From: Lewinellaceae bacterium
GTDB lineage: Bacteria > Bacteroidota > Bacteroidia > Chitinophagales > Saprospiraceae
Direction: 5' to 3'
DNA: 64,000 bases
Assembly (NCBI GenBank): GCA_020636435.1
Contig: JACJXX010000002.1
Span: 682,001 to 746,000, forward strand
In this document: positions 1 through 8,839 of the stretch, in pieces
Layout of the letters: each line of letters starts with the position of its first letter
Position numbering within the stretch: position 1 is the stretch's first letter
The notes under the pieces: model-generated
The model's database searches: none
What the model saw: only the letters and a program-made list of their open reading frames with translations
What the model was told of the DNA's origin: nothing
Position numbers and translations under genes: made by a program

Positions 1-75
1 AAAGTCTACTTCGCCGCTCTGCGTGAAGGGGGTGATCATGGGCGGAATTACTCCGGTAATGTTAATTTCTGGCAT
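1..75 (-). CDS. Dihydrodipicolinate synthase/N-acetylneuraminate lyase family protein, N-terminal fragment
   Basis: The window opens inside a minus-strand gene whose start codon is the CAT at 73-75. The 25 visible residues begin MPEINITGVIPPMITPF and continue to a G-E-V-D-F segment. This is the first strand of the DapA/NanA class I aldolase barrel (G-V-x-P-P-x-x-T-P-F, then an acidic D). Members condense or cleave pyruvate with an aldehyde through a Schiff-base lysine, which lies outside the window. Family assignment is good. Substrate, whether DapA proper or a sugar-acid aldolase, cannot be told from this fragment. Confidence 0.75.
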   Translation of the reverse strand, partial: MPEINITGVIPPMITPFTQSGEVDF

Positions 76-210
76 ATTCTTATGAATGAACAGTGATCGA
101 CAGGAGCCGGCAAGTTATTAAATCTTCAGCACTTGCGCAGGACATCAATATAGTACAACTATCCGTCAATATCCAGGTAGAGCCGCGTTGCCTTTCCCCC
201 TACCTTTGTC

Positions 211-375
211 CTAGTGCTGTCGGCATTAAGTAACGGGGTATATAAAATGAGGCTATTTTGTCGCCAGACAAGACGCGAGGAGCGATTATAGCGGGACTAC
301 ATGAGTGACGAGCAACGCAGTATGGCGGCAAAAGAGTCCATTTTATATCCCGGTATTTAGTGCCGACAGCACTAG
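211..375. mobile_element. Inverted-repeat (MITE-like) element, family E
   Basis: Termini CTAGTGCTGTCGGCA and its complement are the ends of roughly 42-bp imperfect inverted repeats that continue through a CGGG-TATAAAATG block. The roughly 80-bp core (about 255-336) resembles the core of family B elements at 32113 and 59411: both carry a TTTTGT-GCC-AGRCAAG block and a GAGTGA-GAGCAACGCAG block. There is no ORF. The target duplication is ambiguous because the ends read CTAG on both sides. The rest of 76-443 shows nothing else recognisable. Confidence 0.7.
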
Positions 376-443
376 ACAATTGCGAGAAAGTATCGCAAAG
401 GAAAATGTGCTAAATCATCATTGTTAATTAAAACACGCAAGCC

Positions 444-1049
444 ATGAACACGGCTATGAAAAAGATCATTCAACTGACCATTTTGCTGCTCTCTGTAACT
501 TCTATGATGGCGGCCAACGACAATCTGCCGTCGATTACCCTGAAGAACATTCCGGCGGAGAAGAAATTCAGCCTTTCTATCGACGGCCTGAAAGAAACGG
601 CGGAAATCATCCTCACCGACATCGACGGCCAGGTATTGCTGAGCCAGGATACGGAAGGGAAAAAGGCCTTCGCCAAAGTTTTCAACCTGAGCGAACTGCC
701 CAGCGGCGATTACTTCCTCACCGTGCGTACCAGCCTTCGGGAAACGGTACAGCCGATTGCTTTGACCAAAACTGAGGTGCTGGTCTATCCGGAAAGGAAG
801 CGCGAATTCTACAGCCCGGTGATCCGGGTGGAAAAGCAGCATGTAGACGTCTCCCTCTTCAACGGCCGCATCGGCAACGTAACGGTGAACATCCTGGACA
901 ACAACAACGCACAGGTGTTTCAGGAAAAACTGGAAAACGTCCTCGTCGTTGAAAAGCGCTACAACCTCAACCAGCTCCCCTGGGGCCGGTATACGATCGA
1001 GGTGGTTACCGAATCGAATACCTACTATAAGGCGTTTAGCGTCCGATAA
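444..1049 (+). CDS. Secreted two-domain beta-sandwich protein of unknown function
   Basis: A 201-residue exported protein. It starts with a signal peptide (Lys pair, hydrophobic stretch, cleavage after SMMAA); an in-frame ATG at 456 is an equally good start. The mature part looks like two copies of an all-beta module of about 85 residues (about 27-115 and 125-201). Each ends in a motif of the type L-P-x-G-x-Y-x-x-x-V, which also closes T9SS C-terminal sorting domains. No catalytic motif is visible. It may be a periplasmic or surface protein, or a degenerate T9SS substrate. Function unknown. Confidence 0.75.
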   Translation: MNTAMKKIIQLTILLLSVTSMMAANDNLPSITLKNIPAEKKFSLSIDGLKETAEIILTDIDGQVLLSQDTEGKKAFAKVFNLSELPSGDYFLTVRTSLRETVQPIALTKTEVLVYPERKREFYSPVIRVEKQHVDVSLFNGRIGNVTVNILDNNNAQVFQEKLENVLVVEKRYNLNQLPWGRYTIEVVTESNTYYKAFSVR

Positions 1050-1297
1050 GCTTTATATAGTTAATTTTTTGTTTTAGGATCGGAAGATAGAGCTGTGCCC
1101 CCGGGTGCGGCTTTTTTTATTTTAGGGGCGACGCAACAAATAACCAACCCATCTGACTTGGTCTTTTTCCTTTATGCTTCGTTGCATTTTCCTTACGTAG
1201 CTCCACTTCCGACATTCGCCGGAACAGGTATGCGCGTCAAATGCGCGAAGAAAAAACACCTTCGTCATTTTGGGTAGCTTATTTATTTCCTCGCCCC

Positions 1298-2623
1298 TTA
1301 CAACGTCAGCGTCACCACCGTGCCCTCCCCTTCCACCGAATGCAGCTCGATGTTCCCTTTGTGCATGCGCATGATCTGGCGGCTGAGGCTGAGCCCGATC
1401 CCTGAACCTTCTTTTTTGGTGGTGAAAAAGGGAACAAAAATCTGCTCCATGGCCTCTTCCGAAATGCCCTGCCCGTTATCCACGACAATGATCTGCGCTT
1501 TGGGGCCGGTCTTCTGTACGTTGATCTGTATCCGGGGGTTGTCTCTGCCGGATACGGCGTCCGCTGCATTTTTGACCAGGTTGATGAGCACCTGTTCCAG
1601 CAGCGCCGGGTCGGCCTGAAAAGTAACCGGCTGTATGGGGAAGCTGGTGTTCAGGGTTATCCCCTTGCGGTCCAGATCGGCCTTAAAAAGCGTGCAGATT
1701 TCTTCGACGAGGTGGCGGGCCTCCACCAATTCGAAATTGGGCGGGGGCACCCGCGTCAGGGTGCGGTAGGTCTCGGTAAAGCCCAAAAGCCCTTCGCTGC
1801 GTTTCTTGATCACATCCACGGAGTTTTTGATGTGCTTCAGGCTGCCTTCCTCCAGGGGCGGGTTGCTGGATATGACATCGCTGATGGTGGAGCTCAGGGA
1901 GGCGATGGGGGCAACGGAGTTCATAATTTCATGGGTGAGGATGCGGATCAGCTTTTGCCAGGCGACCAACTCCTGCTCTTCCAGCTCTGATTGAATGTTC
2001 TGAAAAGAAACCAGCCGGAAATGTTCTCCCTGCAGGATCAGCTCGATGCACTGGATGGCCAATTGCTTCATTTTGTTCTCGACAGAAAGCTTGAACAGCT
2101 CCCGCTCTCCCGGTTTCAGGTTCTTTACGGTAGACCACAGGCCCTCGTCTACCTGCCTCAACGCCCCCAGGTTGATGAGGTAGGATTTATGGATCAACGC
2201 CTGAAGGGCCTTGTTCATGAGGATGATCTCTTCCTCGTCGTTAAAACAAAGCAGGCCAATGTCGATGTGTTCTACAATAGACTGCAGGAACTGGTGGTTG
2301 GCCTCTTTCTCCGCCCGAATGTCCTGAAACTTCCGGTTAACCATATTGAAACTCTGGTACAATTCGTCGAAGGACTCGCCTTTGTGGCGGGCCGATGTGG
2401 TGGTGGTGAAGTCGTTGTACTGTACGCTTTCTATGAAATTGGCCAGGTCGCGGTTGGTCTGGTTGACGTAATAAATGAGGTTGCTGACGGCGAAGGCGAG
2501 CAGGGCGACGATAAATGCGGAAGTCAGGGTATAGTCCTGAATGAAGCTGCCCGCCGCCCCTGCTACCAACAGCAATATGATGGAGATGCGAACGATGATG
2601 TTGATCCGGAAGTTGTACAGCAC
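1298..2623 (-). CDS. Membrane sensor histidine kinase, NtrY-like
   Basis: 441 residues. Two transmembrane helices near the N-terminus (about 9-28 and 33-51) are followed by a HAMP/PAS-like region (about 60-200). The dimerisation helix carries the phospho-acceptor H231 in R-I-L-T-H-E-I-M-N, the HisKA form seen in NtrY-type kinases. The ATPase domain has the N box (L-I-N-L-V-K-N-A-A-D-A), G1 (D-N-G-Q-G-I), F box (F-V-P-F-F-T-T-K-K) and G2 (G-S-G-I-G-L-S-L). It should autophosphorylate and pass phosphate to a response regulator. None lies next to it, so it is an orphan kinase here or its partner lies elsewhere. Confidence 0.92.
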   Translation of the reverse strand: MLYNFRINIIVRISIILLLVAGAAGSFIQDYTLTSAFIVALLAFAVSNLIYYVNQTNRDLANFIESVQYNDFTTTTSARHKGESFDELYQSFNMVNRKFQDIRAEKEANHQFLQSIVEHIDIGLLCFNDEEEIILMNKALQALIHKSYLINLGALRQVDEGLWSTVKNLKPGERELFKLSVENKMKQLAIQCIELILQGEHFRLVSFQNIQSELEEQELVAWQKLIRILTHEIMNSVAPIASLSSTISDVISSNPPLEEGSLKHIKNSVDVIKKRSEGLLGFTETYRTLTRVPPPNFELVEARHLVEEICTLFKADLDRKGITLNTSFPIQPVTFQADPALLEQVLINLVKNAADAVSGRDNPRIQINVQKTGPKAQIIVVDNGQGISEEAMEQIFVPFFTTKKEGSGIGLSLSRQIMRMHKGNIELHSVEGEGTVVTLTL

Positions 2624-2694
2624 GGCTTTTTTGGTTCTTTTTAATCACTACTAATGGATTCGGTAATTTACAATTTTCCCGGTTTAGTAACATT

Positions 2695-2800
2695 TAAAAA
2701 ATAAGTTCGACGTCAATGCTTTAGCGTGAAGGCCTTTGCCCTACTGAGCCTGCTGGCCTTCACGCTAAAGCATTGACTCAAAATGTCGAATTTATTTTTT
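2695..2800. repeat. 106-bp inverted repeat upstream of the kinase gene
   Basis: Arms at 2695-2734 and 2755-2800 match over AAAAAATAA-TTCGAC and a perfect TCAATGCTTTAGCGTGAA block. The right arm has about 5 extra bases. The 20-bp loop is unrelated. A 15-bp direct repeat (TTTTTAATCACTACT) occurs at about 2638 and 2797, just outside or overlapping the ends. It has no coding capacity. It is either a small mobile element or a strong hairpin. Confidence 0.65.
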
Positions 2801-2892
2801 AATCACTACTTATTGTGGGGTTTATCTGCCTGGCGGCAATCTGATTAGATAAAAAGCCGTAAATTAGTTGTTCACAAAGAAAGCAGTTCATT

Positions 2893-3126
2893 ATGATCTC
2901 AGAAGTCATAACCATTTCCCCGGAAATTCAAAGCGGAACTCCTGTTTTTGCGAGCACCAGAGTTCCGATAAAAATTCTTTTCGATTATTTGAAAGGGGGG
3001 GACAGCATTGAAGAATTTTTGCATGATTTTCCATCTGTAAGGAAGGAACAAGTAGTGCAATTATTGGAATTCTTTGAGCATATTGTAACTTTCAACCTCA
3101 CTTCTCATGAAAAAAGTGCTGCTTGA
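2893..3126 (+). CDS. DUF433 family antitoxin
   Basis: A 77-residue protein matching DUF433: I-x-x-x-P-E-I-x-S-G-T-P-V-F-A-S-T-R-V-P near the start, then a winged-helix-like segment around L-F-D-Y-L-K-G-G-D-S-I-E-E-F-L. DUF433 proteins are small DNA-binding antitoxins, usually encoded just upstream of a DUF5615 PIN-like toxin. Here the following reading frame starts inside its 3' end but is broken (see 3107). The antitoxin itself looks intact. It would be expected to repress its own promoter, but no operator was identified. Confidence 0.85.
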   Translation: MISEVITISPEIQSGTPVFASTRVPIKILFDYLKGGDSIEEFLHDFPSVRKEQVVQLLEFFEHIVTFNLTSHEKSAA

Positions 3127-3172
3127 CGAAAACCTTCCCCGTCCGCAAATCCCCACATCCCCCTATTTTTAA
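3107..3172 (+). pseudogene. Truncated DUF5615 (PIN-like) toxin, only the first ~12 codons left
   Basis: An ATG inside the antitoxin gene (20-bp overlap, different frame) opens MKKVLLDENLPR, the signature first strand of DUF5615 toxins, with the conserved D-E-N-L-P. The frame then runs into unrelated residues (PQIPTSPYF) and stops. The other roughly 100 residues of the nuclease-like fold are absent. The downstream deiminase gene starts 25 bp later, so the toxin was lost by deletion. The overlap geometry is that of an intact pair. Confidence 0.8.
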
Positions 3173-3196
3173 GCCTCCGTTTTGAAAAGCCCTACT

Positions 3197-5986
3197 ATGA
3201 TGAAGTGGTTACTCACACTAATAGTTTGCACTGCCACCTGGGCGGCCTTCGCCCAGGAGCCATCCCTCCCCCACTACCCCACCCGGGCCGAGGCACGGGA
3301 AATGGACGCCTTCATCGACTCCCTGCAGTCGCGCGCGCCTGGCCTGATCCCCGAACCGCCGCCGGCGCCGGTGCGCACCATGGCCGAATGGGAAGAGATA
3401 CAGGCGATCGCCATCAGCTGGACCCAGCAGTACGCGGAGATTCTCATCGAGATCGTCCGCCACAGCGCGCCGGAGTGCACCGTTATCGTCATCGCCTCCA
3501 ACGCCAACTCGGTTTCCAACCAGTTGCAGGCCGCCGGCGTCCCGATGGATCATGTAGAAATCCTCGCTGCCCCTTACAATTCCGTCTGGATTCGCGACTA
3601 CGGCCCCTGGACGGTCTACCACAACGACGTCGACAGCCTGATGATCGTCGACTGGATTTACAACCGCCCCTGGCGGCCGCAGGACGACCTCATCCCGACG
3701 GTGCTCGCCGAGCGTTTCAACCTGCCCATTTACGAAGCTACGGCTGCGCCCTACGACTGGATACACACCGGCGGCAACAACCTGCGCGACGGCATGGGCA
3801 CCAACTTCTCCTCCGAGCTCGTCCTGGAAGAAAACCCCGGAAAAACCGAGGCCGAGATCGACGCCATCGCCCGGGCCTACCTGGGCGCCAGCCGTTACAT
3901 CAAGTTTCCCAACCTGCCTTACGACCTCATTCACCACCTCGACATGCACATCCGCTTCATCGATGAGGAGACAGTCATCATCGGGCAATACCCGGAAGGA
4001 GTGGCCGACGGGCCGCAGATCGAGGAAAACATTGAATATCTTTCCCAGGAAGTGCCCACCGCATTCGGAAATGCCTACAAGGTCATCCGCGTCCCGATGC
4101 CACCTGACGCCAATGGCCGCTACCCGGACAACAACGGCGATTACCGCACCTACACCAACTCCATTTTTGTCAACAAGACCATCCTGGTACCCGTCTACGA
4201 AGAGCGCTACGACACCACGGCGCTGCGCATTTACCGGGAGGAGCTTCCCGGCTACAAGGTAGTGGGGATCGACTGCAACGACATCATCCCCGCCTTTGGG
4301 GCCATCCACTGCATCACCAAGCTGATCGGCGTGAACGACCCCTTGTGGATCGCTCATTCGCGGCTGAGGGATACGGACGATACAGCAAACGATTACCTGG
4401 CCCGGGCCACCATCAAGCACCGCAGCGGCATCGCCAACGCCACCTTATATTACCGCATAAAGCCGGAGGTGGATTACACCGCCGTGCCAATGGCCCTGGA
4501 AGATGCCGGGGCCGCCCTGTGGTCGGCGGCCATCCCGGCCCAGGCCGGCGATGTCGAGGTGCAGTACTATATTCACGCCACCGCCCAATCCGGCAAGCAG
4601 CAGGTGCGGCCGCTGGTAGCTCCGGAGGGCTATTTCCAATTTCGGGTAGACGCCCTGGCGCCCGCCTTTGGCGTTTCCCAGCCGGAAATCTGCCCGGGCG
4701 GCCAGGTGCAGTTCCAGGACCAATCGTCCGGAAACATCAGCGCCTGGCAGTGGATTTTCCCGGGCGGGCAGCCTGCCGCCTCCAATGAGCAAAACCCCAT
4801 CGTGGCTTATTCACAGCCCGGAAGCTACAACGCCACCCTCATCATTGGCAACGGCCTGGCATTCGACACTCTGAGCCTCGACAGCGCCGTCGCGGTCGCC
4901 GAAGGCGTCGCGCCTTACTTCGAAGCTTTCAATGAGCTGCTGAGCGCCAACAGCTGGCAGGTGGACAACCCCGATGCCGATGCTGCTGCGTGGTCCGCCA
5001 CCGAAGAAAGCCTTTGTTATCAGGGGGCCTTGGCGATGGACAATTTCAACAACGACACCCGCAATACCAGCGATTATTTCCGCGCCCGCTTCAACCTCAA
5101 CGGCCTCAGCGACCCGGAGCTGCGATTCGACCTGGCCTATGCGCCTTATGACGAGGAGCATTTCGACGGCCTGCGGATACGGGCCATTGCCTGCGACGGG
5201 CAGGAAACCCTGCTGTATGAGGCCTACGGCGCCGGTTTGGCCACCGCCGCCGCCACTACCAACGCCTTTGTGCCTTCCGATTGCAGCCTCTGGAGGCAGG
5301 AGGTGATTTCCCTGCAGGCCTTCGCCGGCCAAACCGTCGTCATTGAATTTGAAAATGCCGGCGGATATGGCAATCTGCTGTATATCGACAACGTCGACAT
5401 CAGCGCGCCTCAACTGGCCAACCAACCGCCATCGGTCGCCATTGCTTCCCCTACGGATGGCGCCGTTTTTACAGGCAGCTTGCCGGAGCTGGAGCTCCGG
5501 GCAACAGCCGAAGATTTGGATGGAATTGTCCGAACGGTCGATTTCTTCGTCAACGCCGATTCCATAGGCACAGCCCCTTTCCCGCCGTTCATCCTGAATT
5601 ATCCCCTGCCGTCCTACGGGGCTTACACCCTTCAGGCCAGAGCAGTGGATGACGACGGCTCCCGGTCCTTTTCTTCTCCGGTACAGATAACGGCGGAGCC
5701 CCCGAGCGCCGTCACTGTCCTCCCGGGCAGTTCGGGCATTCAATTCGAGCTGTTCCCCAACCCGGCTTCCGGCTACCTGAACATCCGGTTCGGCAGCAGC
5801 CAGGCCGCAACGGTTTCCATTCAGCTATTCAACTCTCTGGGACAGCGCGTCCATACCTTAGAAACCACACTGCTCAGCGGCGCCACGCTCCGGCAACTGC
5901 CCATAGGCCATTTGCCGGCCGGCATTTACCAATTATCGGTTTCCTGCGAGGAGGCCAGCGGCAGCAGGATGGTGGTGGTCGAGTGA
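3197..5986 (+). CDS. Secreted agmatine/peptidylarginine deiminase with PKD, Ig-like and T9SS sorting domains
   Basis: About 929 residues from the MMKWLL start; the frame is open from 3182 with a TTG, but the signal peptide begins at 3197. The PAD-porph catalytic domain covers about 50-410 and shows the family signatures W-I-R-D-Y-G-P-W (catalytic Asp), H-T-G-G-N-N, H-L-D-M-H (catalytic His) and G-A-I-H-C (nucleophilic Cys). Then come a beta domain, a PKD domain (I-S-A-W-Q-W-I-F-P-G-G), a jelly-roll region, an Ig-like domain and a C-terminal type A sorting domain (F-E-L-F-P-N-P-A-S-G). It should hydrolyse guanidino groups to ureido groups plus ammonia outside the cell after T9SS export. Agmatine versus protein arginine as substrate is unresolved. 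Confidence 0.9.
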   Translation: MMKWLLTLIVCTATWAAFAQEPSLPHYPTRAEAREMDAFIDSLQSRAPGLIPEPPPAPVRTMAEWEEIQAIAISWTQQYAEILIEIVRHSAPECTVIVIASNANSVSNQLQAAGVPMDHVEILAAPYNSVWIRDYGPWTVYHNDVDSLMIVDWIYNRPWRPQDDLIPTVLAERFNLPIYEATAAPYDWIHTGGNNLRDGMGTNFSSELVLEENPGKTEAEIDAIARAYLGASRYIKFPNLPYDLIHHLDMHIRFIDEETVIIGQYPEGVADGPQIEENIEYLSQEVPTAFGNAYKVIRVPMPPDANGRYPDNNGDYRTYTNSIFVNKTILVPVYEERYDTTALRIYREELPGYKVVGIDCNDIIPAFGAIHCITKLIGVNDPLWIAHSRLRDTDDTANDYLARATIKHRSGIANATLYYRIKPEVDYTAVPMALEDAGAALWSAAIPAQAGDVEVQYYIHATAQSGKQQVRPLVAPEGYFQFRVDALAPAFGVSQPEICPGGQVQFQDQSSGNISAWQWIFPGGQPAASNEQNPIVAYSQPGSYNATLIIGNGLAFDTLSLDSAVAVAEGVAPYFEAFNELLSANSWQVDNPDADAAAWSATEESLCYQGALAMDNFNNDTRNTSDYFRARFNLNGLSDPELRFDLAYAPYDEEHFDGLRIRAIACDGQETLLYEAYGAGLATAAATTNAFVPSDCSLWRQEVISLQAFAGQTVVIEFENAGGYGNLLYIDNVDISAPQLANQPPSVAIASPTDGAVFTGSLPELELRATAEDLDGIVRTVDFFVNADSIGTAPFPPFILNYPLPSYGAYTLQARAVDDDGSRSFSSPVQITAEPPSAVTVLPGSSGIQFELFPNPASGYLNIRFGSSQAATVSIQLFNSLGQRVHTLETTLLSGATLRQLPIGHLPAGIYQLSVSCEEASGSRMVVVE

Positions 5987-6020
5987 GGGGATGGGTGCCC
6001 TTCGACAAGCTCAGGGTGAA

Positions 6021-6193
6021 ATGGGTGGATGGGTTCATGGGTGGATGGGTTCATGGGTTCATGGGTTCATGGGTTCATGGGTGGATGGGTTCATGGGTTC
6101 ATGGGTTCATGGGTGGATGGGTTCATGGGTTCATGGGTTCATGGGTTCATGGGTTCATGGGTGGATGGGTTCATGGGTTCATGGGTTCATGGT
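6021..6193 (+). repeat. Octamer tandem array (GGGTTCAT / GGGTGGAT)
   Basis: About 21 consecutive 8-bp units, a mixture of GGGTTCAT and GGGTGGAT, directly after the deiminase gene. Two frames stay open through it because 8-bp units cycle frames without stops. The predicted W-V-H-G-F-M-G peptides are artefacts of the repeat. This is one of about ten octamer arrays in the window. Confidence 0.9.
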
Positions 6194-6255
6194 TAGGGTG
6201 CCTTTGAACTGAACTTTGCTGGTTTTATGACAATTGGGGGGCACGCAGGATTTGC

Positions 6256-6361
6256 GATATTCGATGTGTGATTTTCGATGTGCGATGTGCCCGGAGGAGC
6301 TGCCGCTGCCGTGCAACCTGCGGTTGGGCAAATCAAAAATCGCACATCAGATATCAAAAAT
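6256..6361. repeat. Inverted repeat in the 5987-6605 spacer
   Basis: Arms at about 6256-6292 and 6326-6361 pair through GATATnnGATGTGnGATTTT, with a GC-rich loop containing GAGCTGCCGCTGCC. No coding sequence is apparent. The rest of the spacer up to 6605 is AT-rich and probably holds the promoter of the next gene. Confidence 0.5.
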
Positions 6362-6605
6362 TAGCCTTTGGAATAAGGGTAATTTGCTTTAATACGGCCC
6401 CATCCCCAAATATCGTAGGATCAGAAACTTTGGACACAGAACATTAAACCCTCAGCCCAGCAGCGCCTCAACCCTCTAAATTTCAGTTTTTTTTAATATT
6501 TCCGGGCTTTTGCATAACAAAAGTAAGTGTCGGGAGCGTTACCTTTTCAAAAGCCGACGTCTATGTATGGCTTAGTTAAAGGACCAACTAAAAAAACTTA
6601 CTAAC

Positions 6606-7517
6606 ATGAAAGCGAAACAAGGCTTAACCATTCTAGCCGTTATCCTAGGAATTCTGCTGATCATAGCCGCCATCTGGGGCTTCAATCAGAACAGCAAGCG
6701 CAAAGCGCTGGAATCGCAGAATACAGAATTGACCGGAACCGTTGAGGATTTGGAAGAACTCCGCACCGATCTTTTGCAAGAGGTCGACAGCCTGCAGCAG
6801 GAATTTTCCCTGCTGGCGGAGCAGAACGGGCAATTACAGGGCTCTCTGGCTTCCGCCCAGGAAACCATAGCCAAGACCGAGGTGGCTTTACGCAACGCCA
6901 AAGCACAAAGCTCCACGGAGATCAACGGGCTGAGGGCCGAAATCCAAAAGCTGCTGGCGCTGAAGACCCAATTGGAGTCCAACATCAATGCCGTTCAGGC
7001 AGAGAACGACTCCCTGCGCATCGTTACCGGCATGCTGGAAGCAGACCTGGGCGTGGCCCGCGACGAAAACCAGACCCTGGCCAACCTCAACAAGTCCATT
7101 CAGGAAGAGGTGAACCGCCTGACGCTGGCCAACTTCAAGGCCAGTGCCTTCCAGGTAGACCTGGAGCAGAAGAACGAAAAAGTTACCACCAAGGCCCGGC
7201 GGGTGCGCACCATCCGCACCAGCTTCGACCTGACGAATGTGCCGGCGGAATACCAGGGATTGAGAACCCTTTACCTGGTCATCACCGATGACAAAGGCAC
7301 CCCGGTTCCGGCAACCAATCCAATCAAGGCCCAAACGGTGGCCAACAACCAGAAGATGGACATCATCGCCGTCAAAGCCAAAGATGTGGATATTACGGAG
7401 AACCAGCGCCTGTCTATGGTCTATGACCTGGAAGACAAACTCAGCGCCGGTTACTACCGGGTAGCAATCTATACCGATATCGGCCTGCTGGGTGCTTCCA
7501 GCCTGCGCGTGCGGTAG
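6606..7517 (+). CDS. Membrane-anchored coiled-coil protein of unknown function
   Basis: 303 residues. A single N-terminal membrane helix (about 8-26) is followed by a long coiled coil (about 32-190) rich in E, Q, L and K heptads. A compact C-terminal beta domain (about 195-303) contains R-T-I-R-T-S-F-D-L-T and ends in a Y-Y-R-V-A-I-Y segment. The topology suggests a periplasmic stalk with a globular head. No enzymatic motif is seen. Proteins of this layout are common in Bacteroidota beside OmpA-like lipoproteins such as the one at 7955, but no specific family is recognised. Confidence 0.8.
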   Translation: MKAKQGLTILAVILGILLIIAAIWGFNQNSKRKALESQNTELTGTVEDLEELRTDLLQEVDSLQQEFSLLAEQNGQLQGSLASAQETIAKTEVALRNAKAQSSTEINGLRAEIQKLLALKTQLESNINAVQAENDSLRIVTGMLEADLGVARDENQTLANLNKSIQEEVNRLTLANFKASAFQVDLEQKNEKVTTKARRVRTIRTSFDLTNVPAEYQGLRTLYLVITDDKGTPVPATNPIKAQTVANNQKMDIIAVKAKDVDITENQRLSMVYDLEDKLSAGYYRVAIYTDIGLLGASSLRVR

Positions 7518-7566
7518 GAGACGGGGAGATCGGGAGACTGGGAGACGGGGAGACGGGGAGACGGGG
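7517..7566 (+). repeat. Octamer tandem array (GGGAGACG)
   Basis: Six 8-bp units of GGGAGACG with variants GGGAGATC and GGGAGACT start at the stop codon of the preceding gene. Non-coding. Confidence 0.85.
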
Positions 7567-7634
7567 TGGGACTGTTCAAGGTTCGACGTTGCGCTGTAAA
7601 TCAAAGGTTTACAACCGATGAGACTCCGTTTTCA

Positions 7635-7709
7635 GCAATTCCCGCTTTGGCTTTCCAGAAAGGCCGCTCCGCTGTCAGCTGACAACTTTCTGTTGTCTGC
7701 TGACTTTCT
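7635..7709 (+). repeat. Half copy of inverted-repeat element family G
   Basis: About 74 bp nearly identical to 42414-42487, starting GCAATTCCCGCTTTGGC and including CAGCTGACAACTTTCTG. The full element at 42412 has a matching right end; here the right half is missing. It is therefore a truncated copy. An unrelated inverted repeat begins at 7730. Confidence 0.75.
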
Positions 7710-7729
7710 GCTTGCAGATTTCCAGCACA

Positions 7730-7841
7730 TTGTCTCCCCCTGGGGGGAGTTAGAGGGGGGATAAACAAGGGTTTTCGTTTCTAAATCCCCCTCCTAACCT
7801 TCCCGGCATTGTGCCGGGACAGGCTCCCCGGGGGAGGACAA
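7730..7841. repeat. Inverted-repeat element with a micro-hairpin inserted in one arm
   Basis: Left end TTGTCTCCCCCTGGGGGGAG pairs with a right end reading CTCCCCGGGGGAGGACAA, with further pairing over GTTAGAGGGGG / CCCCCTCCTAAC. The right arm is interrupted by a small hairpin with the stem CCCGGC / GCCGGG. Non-coding. Confidence 0.6.
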
Positions 7842-7954
7842 TCTGCTTCGATTTTAAGCGGGAAGCAAAGAGGATGTATGTAAATTAATTGTGTCCGACT
7901 ACTTACAAATGCACCAATGCACTCTTTCAAAAGCCCCCGCCAAAACAAACCACT

Positions 7955-8839
7955 ATGCAGAAACACTTACGCCATTATTTCTTCTTGCTTGCCCTCCTTC
8001 CCCTTGCCCTTTCCTCCTGTGTGGCGAAAAAGAAACACCTGGAAACGGTAGGTGCCTACGAGCGCCACATCGACAGCCTGAGTACCCGGCTCGACACCGC
8101 CGGCAACCGCATCTACCGGCTGGACTTGAACGTTGCCGAACGCAAAGGAGAAAACAGCGCCCTGCTGGCCAGCCAGGACAAGCTGCTCAACCGCATCATC
8201 GAGCTAGATGACGAGATCGAACGCCTGCAGAACGAATCGGCCACCCGCGTCGAATCCCTCGACGGGCGCCTACAGCAAAAAGACGCCCTCATCGCTGCCA
8301 AACAGGCAAAGATCGACGCCTTGCTCGCCACCCTCAACCAACGCGAAACCGGCATGCGGGAACTGGAACGGGCCCTGCGGGACACGCTGCGGCAGCTCGA
8401 CTCCACCGTTTATACCATAGATATAGCCAAAGGCAAACTATCGGTTGCCCTGCAGTTGGACTTTCTGTTCTATTCCGGATCTACCAACAAGACGCACGCT
8501 GCCGGCCGGGACGCCATCGAGCACATCAGCCAGGTGCTCGCCAATTATCCCACCCTCGATGTACTGGTCATCGGCCATACCGACAATAGCCCCCTGCGCA
8601 GAAGCAGCGTAAGCGATAAATGGGAATACAGCGCCCTCCAGGCCGCTGCTATCGTGCAACTCATGACCAAAAAGCACGAACTGAGCACCAGCCGGGTCAT
8701 GGCAGCCGGCAAAGGAGAGTTCGAGCCCCGCGCTTCCAACGCCACCCCGGAGGGCCGGGCCCGGAACGAACGCATCGAAATCCGCGTCTACCCCAGCCAG
8801 GAGAGCCTGATCCGGGATTTGCGCCGGCGGCTGGAGTAG
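7955..8839 (+). CDS. OmpA-family lipoprotein with central coiled coil
   Basis: 294 residues from the ATG at 7955; the frame is open further upstream but the lipoprotein signal starts here. The signal peptide ends in L-A-L-S-S-C, a lipobox with the lipidated Cys at 22. A coiled coil fills about 30-165. The C-terminal OmpA domain (about 175-285) has the peptidoglycan-binding core V-I-G-H-T-D-N and N-A-T-P-E-G-R-A-R-N-E-R-I-E-I. It probably tethers the outer membrane to peptidoglycan through diaminopimelate. Placed after the membrane coiled-coil protein at 6606, the two could work together in the envelope; that link is inference. Confidence 0.9.
   Translation: MQKHLRHYFFLLALLPLALSSCVAKKKHLETVGAYERHIDSLSTRLDTAGNRIYRLDLNVAERKGENSALLASQDKLLNRIIELDDEIERLQNESATRVESLDGRLQQKDALIAAKQAKIDALLATLNQRETGMRELERALRDTLRQLDSTVYTIDIAKGKLSVALQLDFLFYSGSTNKTHAAGRDAIEHISQVLANYPTLDVLVIGHTDNSPLRRSSVSDKWEYSALQAAAIVQLMTKKHELSTSRVMAAGKGEFEPRASNATPEGRARNERIEIRVYPSQESLIRDLRRRLE

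Noticed and set aside
1095..1277. 60-codon plus-strand frame after the first secreted protein
   Set aside because: Low-complexity start in a terminator-like hairpin region; nothing supports translation.
3218..4420. Minus-strand 400-codon frame over the deiminase gene
   Set aside because: Antisense shadow of a GC-rich gene; no start signal, no domain.
5983..6212. Small W-V-H-G-F-M-G repeat proteins after the deiminase gene
   Set aside because: Product of the GGGTTCAT octamer array read in two frames.
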